Below the pieces are notes generated by a model. That model did not search any database and was not told where the DNA came from. It worked only from the letters and a program-made list of their open reading frames with translations. A stretch of DNA of 64,000 nt from Crocinitomicaceae bacterium (GTDB lineage Bacteria > Bacteroidota > Bacteroidia > Flavobacteriales_D > Crocinitomicaceae). A program made the translations under genes and the position numbers. The stretch is from positions 1 through 64,000 of the forward strand of contig JAIPAL010000003.1 of the NCBI GenBank assembly GCA_021740085.1, read 5' to 3'. Of this stretch, positions 52,958-62,011 are shown piece by piece. Every line of letters begins with the position of its first letter. The first letter of the stretch is position 1.

Positions 52958-55423
52958 TTATCGGATTAAATTAACATGTCCCGTAATTATAACTCGATCG
53001 TCATTTTCTGGAACTTTAATATTAATAGTATAGGTATAGGATCCTGGTAAAGCATCCGCACCGCCTAATCCATAAGAACCATCCCAACCAAAGTCTAAAT
53101 TATTGGTTTCAAACACAACTTCTCCCCATCTGTTGAAAATCAACATGTTATATTGATAAATATCATACCCCGCTGTAAAAACCGGCTTAAATACTTGATT
53201 GTACATATCTCCATCAGGTGTAAATGAATTTGGAATGTAATAGATTCCTCCTTGTTGAGGAGCAATAGATAATGAAGTGCTATCGATACAACCCATACTT
53301 GTTGACGCAATTAGAGTGATTTCGAATCCGGAGCCTGTACCCATAAATAAATGGGCAGGTGAAAATTCAGTTGAAAATTCGCCATCACCGAAATCCCAAA
53401 GGTAAGTCGTTGCTCCTAAACTGCTGTTTTCAAAATTAACAGTTTGAGATGTTTCCGTAAACAACAAGGTGGATGCATCAAATTCCGCTGTTGGATAGTT
53501 TTCTACGCAGATATAGTCAATCATGGTGGAGCTATCAACACAACCATTAAGTGTCCCAACAACCGACATGTCATAACATCCGCCAACAGTATATAATACT
53601 TGTACCTGAGAACCCGCACCTGAATAACCATTGGTAGAACTCCATTGGTAGGTTGTTAATGGATTACTAACCGTAGGTGTAAATGTCACATTTAAAGGAA
53701 TACAACCATAGGTCGTATCTGCTGTGAAATTCATTAAAGGCAAAGGTTTTACCGTTACTTGTCCTGAAGCAACAGGGCTAATACACCCTAACAAGCTATA
53801 TGTCGCAGAGTAATTTGTCGTTACAGATGGTGTGACATTTATTGAATTCGTTGTTTGTCCTGCTGGTGACCAAAGAAATGCTCCTCCTGGTAGGTTGGGA
53901 ACCGCTGTAAGTGCCGCCGTTTCACCAAAACAAATAATAACTGGCGCAATAGTAATCACTGGTACGGGATTTACTGTTACTGTTCCAGATGCTTGTGCTG
54001 TACAGCCCGTCAATGTATAAACCACTGAATAGGTGGTTCCTGGAAGCCCTGGATTTACATTAATAGACTGAAGGGTTTGACCGTTGGACCATTGATATGT
54101 TCCGCCTAAGAGATCTGGTGTTGCAACGAGCGTGGTTGTATCACCATTACAAATCGTATCGCTATTAACCGATACACTTGGTTGAAGATTCACGATAACT
54201 GTTGCTGAATCTACTGCAGAACAACCATTCCAAGTATAGGTTGCCGTATAAGTTGTTGTTTGAATTGGATTTACTGTTATGGTGGTGGCTGTTTGTCCAG
54301 AATTCCAAGCAATCGTTCCACCAGCTGGCGAAACCGCAGCATTTAATGTAGTAGACTGCCCTTCACAAATTGTAGCGCCATTAAAACTAACCGTTGGCGT
54401 AGGCGCTACAGATATAGCTATTGAAGCGGTATCGGTACAGCCTTGTGCATTTGTTACCGTTACTGTATATAAACCCGCGTTGGAAATAGAGGCTGTATTA
54501 TTGGTGCCGAGGCCGTTATCCCAAGCGTATGTTGTACCTCCACCCGCTGTTACGTTAATAACAGGCGTGTTACAATCAATTATATTTCCTCCTGTATTAT
54601 TGGTTATCGTCGCAGTTGGACTTGGGTTTACAATAACTTGTGTCGTTACCTGAACAGAGCCACAGGGGGAGTTAATCGTGCACGTATAGGTTCCTGAGGC
54701 AGCAATCGTGGGATTCGGAATTGATGGGTTTTGCAGATTGGATGTGAAACCATTAGGGCCCGTCCAAGCATATGTATAGACACCATTTAATGGAATTGCT
54801 GGGGTTGGGGAGGCCGTGAGTAAAAGTGGATTTCCAACACATACTGGTCCAGAATTAGTTGCAACGCCAGTTGGAGGAGCACAGCAATTTATATACATGG
54901 TGATTCTACCTATATTATAAAATACTTCTGACCATATATTTGTCATTGGGGCCCCACCAGGAGTTGGGCATGATTGCATACCACTTCTTTGTAATGTGGT
55001 GTTAAATCCTAGAATGCTTGTCACAAAATTCGGTGGACCATAGCTATTTACACATGACCCGCGGACACCGTATACACCAATAATTTGACCTGCCGTCACT
55101 GGAATATTACAAGGAACAATGCCGTTTGCTGCATTGGTAATGGTGAATAATTGGATAAATGCATTTGTGTTTCCAGGGAAGGCTGGCGGAGCAGCGGCTG
55201 TAAACCGAACAACTCGAATTGTTTGTAGCCCATTACTTGCATCTGTAGGCACTTGTAAACCACAAATTGTAAAGTTTGTGGGGGCCGTAAAATGATACCC
55301 GCGAATCATGGAAGTAAAAGTGTTTAGCTGATTGCCAACACTAATTGGTACTTGACTGAAGGCATTAGATAATCCTACAAAAAAAAGAAATAGGACGAAG
55401 AAGAGATTATATACAGTTTTCAA
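52958..55423 (-). CDS. T9SS type B surface protein with Ig-like and PKD domains
   Basis: An 821-residue protein with a signal peptide (ending LSNAFSQ). Residues about 22-180 form a Cys-containing beta-sandwich of unknown family (LQVPTDASNGLQTIRVVRFT, MYINCCAPPTG). About 180-600 hold six or so Ig-like domains of about 80 residues (PVCVGNPLLLTAS, ATICEGQSTTLNA, DTICNGDTTTLVA), then a PKD-type pair (TTYLWDFGDGEFSTEFSPAH), and the type B sorting domain (YYIPNSFTPDGDMYNQVFKP, IFNRWGEVVFET, ITGHVNLIR). The C-terminal about 540 residues are paralogous with the neighbouring giant gene. Preceded by a good promoter. Confidence 0.85.
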   Translation of the reverse strand: MKTVYNLFFVLFLFFVGLSNAFSQVPISVGNQLNTFTSMIRGYHFTAPTNFTICGLQVPTDASNGLQTIRVVRFTAAAPPAFPGNTNAFIQLFTITNAANGIVPCNIPVTAGQIIGVYGVRGSCVNSYGPPNFVTSILGFNTTLQRSGMQSCPTPGGAPMTNIWSEVFYNIGRITMYINCCAPPTGVATNSGPVCVGNPLLLTASPTPAIPLNGVYTYAWTGPNGFTSNLQNPSIPNPTIAASGTYTCTINSPCGSVQVTTQVIVNPSPTATITNNTGGNIIDCNTPVINVTAGGGTTYAWDNGLGTNNTASISNAGLYTVTVTNAQGCTDTASIAISVAPTPTVSFNGATICEGQSTTLNAAVSPAGGTIAWNSGQTATTITVNPIQTTTYTATYTWNGCSAVDSATVIVNLQPSVSVNSDTICNGDTTTLVATPDLLGGTYQWSNGQTLQSINVNPGLPGTTYSVVYTLTGCTAQASGTVTVNPVPVITIAPVIICFGETAALTAVPNLPGGAFLWSPAGQTTNSINVTPSVTTNYSATYSLLGCISPVASGQVTVKPLPLMNFTADTTYGCIPLNVTFTPTVSNPLTTYQWSSTNGYSGAGSQVQVLYTVGGCYDMSVVGTLNGCVDSSTMIDYICVENYPTAEFDASTLLFTETSQTVNFENSSLGATTYLWDFGDGEFSTEFSPAHLFMGTGSGFEITLIASTSMGCIDSTSLSIAPQQGGIYYIPNSFTPDGDMYNQVFKPVFTAGYDIYQYNMLIFNRWGEVVFETNNLDFGWDGSYGLGGADALPGSYTYTINIKVPENDDRVIITGHVNLIR

Positions 55424-55463
55424 AATAATAAAGAAATAATAATATTCATATAATAAGTGAACA

Positions 55464-55495
55464 CAAAGTTACGCGTATTTAACGTATATTTTCAA
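55464..55495 (-). promoter_or_regulatory. Promoter TTG-N21-TAACTTTG
   Basis: On the minus strand TTG (55495-55493) and TAACTTTG (55471-55464, perfect) are 21 bp apart, giving a leader of about 35 nt before the ATG at 55423. Confidence 0.55.
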
Positions 55496-55603
55496 ATGAT
55501 GGTTGCTTTTTAGGCATAAATTCATTGAAAAAAACAAAACATGATCGACTTAAAATTCGTAGCAAAGATTTTTTAATCCCTAAAAACATTGCTGATTTTA
55601 CTA

Positions 55604-58600
55604 TTATCTCAACAAATTAACATGTCCCGCGATAATTTTTCGCTCGTCTGTTTCGGGTATTTTTACCATTATCTGATAGGTATATACCCCTGGTTGAGCA
55701 TCTAGTCCTTCTGTACCATAGGAGCCATCCCATCCTATCGCTACATCATGTGTTTCGAAAACAATTTCTCCCCAACGGTTATATATCAGCATGGTATAAT
55801 TTTGATAATCTATCCCTGAAGAAAATATAGGATTAAACGTTTGGTTAAACTTGTCGCCATCAGGCGTAAAGGTATTGGGAATATAAAACGATGCCGTTTC
55901 TTCATAACCAATCGTCATTGATGTGCTATCCATACATCCCATAGAGGTAGTGGCAATTAATGTGACTGTAAAACCATTATTGGTTCCTGAATACAAATGA
56001 ATCGGATTCATTTCATTCCCCAACGTTCCGTCACCAAAACTCCAAATGTAGCCACTTGCACCAATACTATTGTTGATAAACGTTACTGATTCATTTGGCT
56101 GAGTGAAATCATTGATAGAAGTGGAGAAATTTGCAGTCGGGTTTTCTTGAACACATATATAACCATTTGTCGTGGTGGAGTTCACACAACCATTCATAGT
56201 GGCTGTTAAAGTAATGTCATAGCAGCCTGTATTTGAAAAAACAAGACTCGCTTGATCTCCTATCCCAGAAGCTCCGTTTGAACCTGCCCATTGATAAGTC
56301 GCTAGTTGATTTGTCGTGTCGGCATTAAACTGCACGCTCAAAGGCGCACAACCAGTTAATGTATCAGCAATAAAGATGGCTGCGGGAAGTGGATTTACGG
56401 ATACCGTTCCTTGTGCAGAATTACTTACGCAACCATTTAGCGTATAAACAACTGAGTAGTTTGAGTTGAGTTGAGGATTAACGGCTATCGTTGAAGTCGT
56501 CTGTCCACCTTGTGCCCATAAATAAGTCCCGCCTGGTAAGTTTGGTGTAGCTGTTAAAGAATCAACATCCCCTTGGCATATTGTTATGGAATTAACAGTT
56601 ACCGTTGGAATTGGATTAACAGTAACTGATCCATTTGATGGGGCACTAGCACAACCGGCTAAGGTATAAACAACAGTATAGTTCGTGTTTGTCGCTGGAG
56701 ATATAGAAATCGAAGAGGTTGTTTCGCCGCCTAGCGTCCATAGATAAGATCCTCCAGGCGCGTTTGGTGTAGCTGTTAATTGAGCATTGTCGCCTAAACA
56801 TATGGTTGAGTTGGTGACATTTACCGTTGGTGTTTGGTTTACAGTAACCACAACATCCTCTGTGGCAGGACAACCATTGTAATTATACAATATATTATAG
56901 GTGGTCGTTGTTGCAGGGCTTACGGTAATTGTAGGAGTAGATTGTGCCGTAGACCAAATTATAGTCCCTCCAACTCCTCCAGGAAAATAATTGGGGCTTA
57001 AAGTAACACTTTGACCTGAACAAATTGCCGTGTCTGAAATTGTCACTAATGGCGTTGGAGCAACTGTTACTATCACTGTCGAACTATCAACACAACCGTT
57101 TGACGCTGTAACGACTACAGTATAGGTTCCCGCTGTAGCGATACTAACATTTGCAAGACTTCCTAAACCATTGTTCCAAGCATATTGACCGCCACCACTT
57201 GCGCTTAAGTTTATAGTGGCATTGTTACAATCAATAACCGTTGCCCCTGAATTGTTTGTTATTTGTACCGGTGGTAAAACAACGTTTTGTGTCAAGGTTA
57301 TGTTCTGAGAAACAGGACAACCGTTGGGATCAATCATGTTTACAGTATATTGACCTGGTAATGTGAAACTATTTGCTGCCGTATTCAACGATGAACCACC
57401 TGTCCAAGTGTAGGTAACTCCTCCTGTTGCCTGAACATTAATAATTGGACTAGCACAAGTTAATACCGTTGTTCCTGACAAGTTGTTTATTGCAACGGGT
57501 ACTTGACTTAACGATTGTAAAATTGTAGCCGTTGCATTTACAACACAACCATTGGCATCAGTCACTACCACTGTATAAACACCTGCTTGTAAATTAGCTA
57601 AATCTTCTGTTGTTACTTGATTGGACCACAAATACGTATACCCAAGGGTGCCGCCACTTACAGTAAGGTTGATGGAACCAACGCCATTCAAACATAGGAT
57701 ATTTACCTGAGTGGTCGTTGCTGCTAAAGCCGCTGCCGGCTGAGTGATCACTGCCGTTGCAGTTGCCGTACAGCCGTTTGCATCAGTAACTGTTACCGTA
57801 TAACTTCCCGATGGAAGTGCCGTGAGGTTTTGAGTGGTCGCATTATTTGACCAACTATAGGTGTAAGGGGCAGAGCCTCCTGATGGAGTGGCGTTTATAG
57901 CACCCGTGCTATTTCCAAAACACAACACATTGGTTTGAGTAGTACCTAACGTTAAGCCAATTTGCGGCTGAGTGATCGTTACACTTGCATTGGCGGTACA
58001 ACCATTTGCATCTGTTACAACAACAGTATACGTACCTGCTGGTAGCGATGTAAGATTTTGGGTGGTCGCATTATTTGACCATAAATAACTATATGTAGGG
58101 GTTCCTCCCGCTGGGGTGAGGTTTATGGATCCTGTACTCGTACCAAAACATAAAATATTAGTTTGTGTATTCGTTAATGTCAATGGAGCTTGGGGTTGCG
58201 TAATGGTAGCCGTTACTGTGGTAGTACAACCATTCGCATCCGTAACAGTTACTGTATAGGTTCCTGCTGGTACACCAATAGCACTTTGAGCTGTTGAACC
58301 ACCTGTCCACACATACGTGTAAGGCGCTGTTCCTCCCGTTGGTGTCATGTTTACACTTCCGGTGTTTCCTCCAAAGCATGCAATCATTACCTGGGTAGTC
58401 GTTGCCGCTAAAGCTGCGGCCGGCTGGGTGATGATCGCCGTTGCCGTTGCCGTACATCCGTTCGCATCCGAAACCGTTACTGTATAACTTCCTGATGGTA
58501 TTGCCGTGAGGTTTTGGGTGGTCGCACCATTGGACCAACTATAGGTGTAAGGAGCCGAACCTCCTGCAGGCGTTGCGTTAATAGCACCCGTGCTATTTCC

Positions 58601-61600
58601 AAAACACAATACATTCGTTTGAGTAGTAGTAACGGTTAAACCAGTCTGAGGTTGGGTGATCGTTACACTTGCATTGGCGATACAACCATTTGCATCTGTT
58701 ACAACAACAGTATACGTACCCGCTGGTAACGATGTGAGATTTTGGGTGGTCGCATTATTTGACCATAAATAACTATATGCAGGCGTTCCACCCGCTGGTG
58801 TAAGGTTTATAGCTCCTGTACTATTACCGAAACAACTTACGTTTGTTTGTGTATTCGTTAATGTGAGGGGCGCTTGGGGTTGTGTAATGGTAGCCGTAAC
58901 TGTGGTGGTACAACCATTCGCATCCGTAACCGTTACTGTATAGGTTCCGGCAGGTACACCAATAGCACTTTGAGCCGTTGAACCACCTGTCCATACATAC
59001 GTGTAGGGAGCGGTTCCTCCCGTTGGTGTCATGTTTACACTTCCTGTGTTTCCTCCAAAGCATGCAATCATTACCTGGGTAGTCGTTGCTGCTAAAGCTG
59101 CGGCTGGCTGGGTGATGATTACCGTTGCCGTTGCCGTACAACCGTTCGCGTCCGTAACAGTTACTGTATAACTTCCTGATGGTATTGCCGTAAGGTTTTG
59201 GGTGGTCGCACCATTGGACCAACTATAGGTGTAAGGAGCAGAGCCTCCTGCAGGCGTTGCGTTAATTGCACCCGTGCTATTACCAAAACACAATACATTG
59301 GTTTGAGTAGTAGTAACTGTTAAGCCAACCTGAGGTTGGATAATGGTGATTGTTACCGGAAGAGAAACACAACCAGATGCACTTGTAGCCACATAAGTGT
59401 ATGATCCCGGTGCAAGGTTTGTTGTTGGTGTAGCGCCATAATTGAAAGGAGCTGTACCGCCGCTGGCACTTAAAGTAACACTACCGCTTCCGCCAAAACA
59501 AGCAATGTTGTTTGGTGTTACCGTTAATAAAGGCGTGCCATCTACAGTTACTATAGCTGTTGCTTGACAACCATTTGAAGAAGAGTAAGTAATCGTTGTT
59601 GTGCCTGCACTAAGTCCAGTAACTAAACCACTTGGACTTATCGTTGCAACAGCAGTATTAGAACTCATCCATGGAGAACCAGATGGCGCTACAGGGTTTG
59701 ACAACTGAGTTGTTGTTCCAGAACAAATCGTAAGGTTTCCAGTTATAGGTTGCATAGGGTTAACAGTCACCGTTGCTGTTGCAGTTGCACCTGGACAGCC
59801 GACAGAAGTATACGTTACTGTATAAGCGGTCGTCGTATTAGGATTTACTGTAATACTTTGGCCTTGTAAGTTCCCTGGTGACCAAACGTATGTACCTCCT
59901 GGTAAATTGGCATTTGCTGTTAATGTTGCCGATTGACCAGCACAAATAGTTGTACCTGTAAGTGTAACTGTCGGTTGTGGGTTTACTACAACAGTCACCG
60001 GAATTATTGGTGATATACAAGCATTTCCACCACCAATACCGCCGCTAATTGTGACACTACCGTGACCTGTATTAAGGCTATTTGAAATATACGTTCCTGT
60101 GAAAAAGTTTCCACCGCCGCCGCCGCCACCAACTCGACAAGCTGCACCACCACCACCACTATATCCACCGCCGCCGCCGCCGTTTGCCTCATAATTGTTG
60201 TGTCCGCCTGCACCTGCGCCTCCACCAAATCCACCTGGAACGTTCGATGTTACACCTCCTGTGTACATTGTATGTGTCCCTCCTAATCCGCCTGAAATAA
60301 ATGACTGGCCTACGGCTCCACCGTAAGTGCTTTGTGTTCCATTTCCATTTAGGCCACCGCCACCGCTTCCACCATTTCCGCCGCCGCCACCGTTACCACC
60401 TGTACCAGCTGCACCAACAGCACACCAACTACCTGGAGTAGCAAGTCCTTGCATTCCATTCGTAGAATTATATGGTGCGGCATCTCCACCATTAGTTATA
60501 AAATTCCAAGAAGGGGATCCTTTTCCTGCACCACCACCGCCACCACAGACCAATATTGGCTGATTCGTTGTGTAATTATAAACGAATGTTCCTCCACCAC
60601 CACTTCCCGCGTAACCCGTATTAAATTGAAGTTGACCACCTTGTTGTCCAACAATCATTCCTATCTGATGACCCGCTGTTAAGGCTACTTGAATTTGAAT
60701 AACTCGTCCTTGTCCACCAACAGCAATGTTCGCATTTCCTCCAGATGCTCCGCTTCCTGTTATGGTATACATTCCAGACTGAGGAACCGTCCACCTTTGT
60801 GTACCATTACCCGTAACAGTCACAACCCCTGGACCATAAGTCGCATTACATTGTAATTGGGTTGGCCCCACATTAGACGTAGCCCCACAATTTGTAAATA
60901 TCCAATTTCCAGGCACCTGATTTGGCGGAGCTGATGTTGCTGCTAAGTAATAGGTGGTGGTGGTGGTTAATATGGGTGTTGTATATGCCGCAGTGGTCGC
61001 TAATTGATTCGTTCCAGCCGCATTGCTATACCACAAATAATTACCGGAGCTACCTGAAGCTGTTAATGTGGTTGATCCCGTTCCACAAATAGTAAGGTTT
61101 CCCGATACTGTTGGGGCAGGTGGCGATGGATTTACAACAATTGTAATTGAGGCACAAGATGGGCTAAATTGCCCGCCACTGTTATTATTCACATAATATG
61201 TTGTTGTAGACAAAGGAGTCACTGATATGGAGGCGCCAGTTCCGATTTGTGTTCCGCCACATGAACCTGTGTACCAATATTGTGTACCCATTGTACCTGT
61301 TGCAGTAAGCGTTACCGGTTGACCTTGACAAATTGACATGGCAGATGCTGTTATACCAGATGGTGGTTGAACCCCTGCAACACAATTGGTAGACCGATAA
61401 CCTAAGTTACGATTTTGACCGCACGCACATGTTCCACCCTGCGCCCAATTTCCCATTTGTAAATAATAGGTTTGAGTTGCCGGAGCAGTCCATGAAATAT
61501 AAGATCCAAGACCACAGTAATCGTCGTTGGCAGCAACAGCGCCAGACATAGGATTACTGCTGTTTATCGTTAAATAGGGGTCACCAGAATAATATGCTGA

Positions 61601-61816
61601 AGGGGCTACAGAATTACAATAAGTAAAGACATATGTACACCCAGCCTGAGCAGGAAAAGCAACATAACCCATACAAGAATGCTGAAAATACTGCCAAGTC
61701 ATGTTTGGGGAAATATTTCCAAGATTGGTAGCACAACAACATTGAGACCAAGAGGAAAAAGAACTCAGTGTTAAAAAAAATATAAAAGAGACTCTTAGAA
61801 GTAACGATTTAAGCAT
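55604..61816 (-). CDS. Giant T9SS type B adhesin with ALK/LTK-like glycine-rich module and SprB repeat array
   Basis: The start is ATG 61816 (LKSLLLRVSFIFFLTLSSFS signal peptide); an ATG 54 bp earlier would begin upstream of the promoter. 2070 residues: about 25-145, a Cys-rich CUB/PPC-like domain (CCCATNLGNISPNMTWQYFQ); about 150-300, two Ig-like domains; about 303-590, a segment like the TNF-like plus glycine-rich domain of ALK/LTK (FTNCGATSNVGPTQLQCNAT, then poly-Gly runs, ending GHGSVTI); about 600-830, Ig-like/Big_2-like domains; about 830-1440, SprB repeats of 76 residues; then further Ig-like domains, a PKD domain and the type B sorting domain (FYIPNTFTPDGDKFNQTFNP, AGHVNLLR). A secreted or surface adhesin, possibly mobile like SprB. 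Confidence 0.87.
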   Translation of the reverse strand: MLKSLLLRVSFIFFLTLSSFSSWSQCCCATNLGNISPNMTWQYFQHSCMGYVAFPAQAGCTYVFTYCNSVAPSAYYSGDPYLTINSSNPMSGAVAANDDYCGLGSYISWTAPATQTYYLQMGNWAQGGTCACGQNRNLGYRSTNCVAGVQPPSGITASAMSICQGQPVTLTATGTMGTQYWYTGSCGGTQIGTGASISVTPLSTTTYYVNNNSGGQFSPSCASITIVVNPSPPAPTVSGNLTICGTGSTTLTASGSSGNYLWYSNAAGTNQLATTAAYTTPILTTTTTYYLAATSAPPNQVPGNWIFTNCGATSNVGPTQLQCNATYGPGVVTVTGNGTQRWTVPQSGMYTITGSGASGGNANIAVGGQGRVIQIQVALTAGHQIGMIVGQQGGQLQFNTGYAGSGGGGTFVYNYTTNQPILVCGGGGGAGKGSPSWNFITNGGDAAPYNSTNGMQGLATPGSWCAVGAAGTGGNGGGGGNGGSGGGGLNGNGTQSTYGGAVGQSFISGGLGGTHTMYTGGVTSNVPGGFGGGAGAGGHNNYEANGGGGGGYSGGGGAACRVGGGGGGGNFFTGTYISNSLNTGHGSVTISGGIGGGNACISPIIPVTVVVNPQPTVTLTGTTICAGQSATLTANANLPGGTYVWSPGNLQGQSITVNPNTTTAYTVTYTSVGCPGATATATVTVNPMQPITGNLTICSGTTTQLSNPVAPSGSPWMSSNTAVATISPSGLVTGLSAGTTTITYSSSNGCQATAIVTVDGTPLLTVTPNNIACFGGSGSVTLSASGGTAPFNYGATPTTNLAPGSYTYVATSASGCVSLPVTITIIQPQVGLTVTTTQTNVLCFGNSTGAINATPAGGSAPYTYSWSNGATTQNLTAIPSGSYTVTVTDANGCTATATVIITQPAAALAATTTQVMIACFGGNTGSVNMTPTGGTAPYTYVWTGGSTAQSAIGVPAGTYTVTVTDANGCTTTVTATITQPQAPLTLTNTQTNVSCFGNSTGAINLTPAGGTPAYSYLWSNNATTQNLTSLPAGTYTVVVTDANGCIANASVTITQPQTGLTVTTTQTNVLCFGNSTGAINATPAGGSAPYTYSWSNGATTQNLTAIPSGSYTVTVSDANGCTATATAIITQPAAALAATTTQVMIACFGGNTGSVNMTPTGGTAPYTYVWTGGSTAQSAIGVPAGTYTVTVTDANGCTTTVTATITQPQAPLTLTNTQTNILCFGTSTGSINLTPAGGTPTYSYLWSNNATTQNLTSLPAGTYTVVVTDANGCTANASVTITQPQIGLTLGTTQTNVLCFGNSTGAINATPSGGSAPYTYSWSNNATTQNLTALPSGSYTVTVTDANGCTATATAVITQPAAALAATTTQVNILCLNGVGSINLTVSGGTLGYTYLWSNQVTTEDLANLQAGVYTVVVTDANGCVVNATATILQSLSQVPVAINNLSGTTVLTCASPIINVQATGGVTYTWTGGSSLNTAANSFTLPGQYTVNMIDPNGCPVSQNITLTQNVVLPPVQITNNSGATVIDCNNATINLSASGGGQYAWNNGLGSLANVSIATAGTYTVVVTASNGCVDSSTVIVTVAPTPLVTISDTAICSGQSVTLSPNYFPGGVGGTIIWSTAQSTPTITVSPATTTTYNILYNYNGCPATEDVVVTVNQTPTVNVTNSTICLGDNAQLTATPNAPGGSYLWTLGGETTSSISISPATNTNYTVVYTLAGCASAPSNGSVTVNPIPTVTVNSITICQGDVDSLTATPNLPGGTYLWAQGGQTTSTIAVNPQLNSNYSVVYTLNGCVSNSAQGTVSVNPLPAAIFIADTLTGCAPLSVQFNADTTNQLATYQWAGSNGASGIGDQASLVFSNTGCYDITLTATMNGCVNSTTTNGYICVQENPTANFSTSINDFTQPNESVTFINNSIGASGYIWSFGDGTLGNEMNPIHLYSGTNNGFTVTLIATTSMGCMDSTSMTIGYEETASFYIPNTFTPDGDKFNQTFNPIFSSGIDYQNYTMLIYNRWGEIVFETHDVAIGWDGSYGTEGLDAQPGVYTYQIMVKIPETDERKIIAGHVNLLR
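57506..59330 (-). repeat. SprB repeat array: eight 228-bp units in a 684-bp higher-order repeat
   Basis: Cys-Phe-Gly landmarks recur every 76 codons (minus-strand positions near 59290, 59062, 58834, 58606, 58378, 58150, 57922, 57694). The units follow the order A-B-C-A-B-C-A-D, so a three-unit block of 684 bp is duplicated (59330-58647 and 58646-57963); aligned stretches of the two blocks look about 95% identical at DNA level. One more divergent unit precedes the array (near 59500). Typical core of a unit: SGSYTVTVTDANGCTATAT. Confidence 0.85.
60045..60910 (-). other. ALK/LTK-type TNF-like plus glycine-rich domain region
   Basis: Within the giant adhesin. The order of landmarks is F-T-N-CGAT...GPTQ-L-QC-N-A-x-Y, then QRWTVPQSGMYTITGSGASG, then MIVGQQGGQ, then GGGGTFVYN-(6)-PILVCGGGGGAG, then many Gly runs, then a Cys in a Gly-rich context (GGAACRVGGGGGGG) and GHGSVTI. 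Human ALK, as I remember it, has TTCGA..G..GPTQ..C..AY, QIW.VP..DTYSISGYGAAG, YILVGQQGE, GGGGATYVF...VPLIIAAGGGG and EGHGEVNI in the same order. Pfam has a Gly_rich family for this region. Confidence 0.65.
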
Positions 61817-61834
61817 AATCAAACAATTTTTATG

Positions 61835-61864
61835 TAAAGTTACCCAATCTGACGCAATAACAAA
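61835..61864 (-). promoter_or_regulatory. Promoter TTTG-N18-TAACTTTA
   Basis: On the minus strand TTTG (61864-61861) and TAACTTTA (61842-61835, one mismatch) are 18 bp apart and precede the ATG at 61816 by 18 bp. This supports that start over the one 54 bp upstream. Confidence 0.5.
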
Positions 61865-62011
61865 GAGCAAGTTGCCTAAATGATTATTTCTACCAAATAA
61901 ATTAATATTCCCTTAATTTTATTTGAGAAGTTTAATTCTTAAGCAAGCTCTTTTATAGTTTTAATCATCTATCCTAAAAGAGAAAATTGCATTAAACCAA
62001 CACTAATTGGT

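Noticed and set aside
52955-52985. CGATAA/TTATCG hairpin overlapping the stop codon of the 821-residue adhesin gene
   Set aside because: The stem is only 6 bp, it includes the stop codon and it lacks a T tract; not a credible terminator.
58158-59222. Alternative-frame minus-strand ORFs of about 130 residues inside the SprB array, repeated 684 bp apart
   Set aside because: They are out-of-frame shadows of the repeated SprB modules; their similarity to one another follows from the DNA repeat.
60327-60563. Plus-strand Pro-rich frame opposite the glycine-rich coding region
   Set aside because: It is the reverse-complement shadow of GGN codons; CCN repeats give Pro runs automatically. The real gene on the minus strand has signal peptide, domains and sorting signal.
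61940-61990. Inverted repeat CTCTTTTA/TAAAAGAG downstream of accC as a terminator
   Set aside because: The loop is about 19 nt, the stem is AT-rich and no T run follows on the minus strand. Too weak to call.
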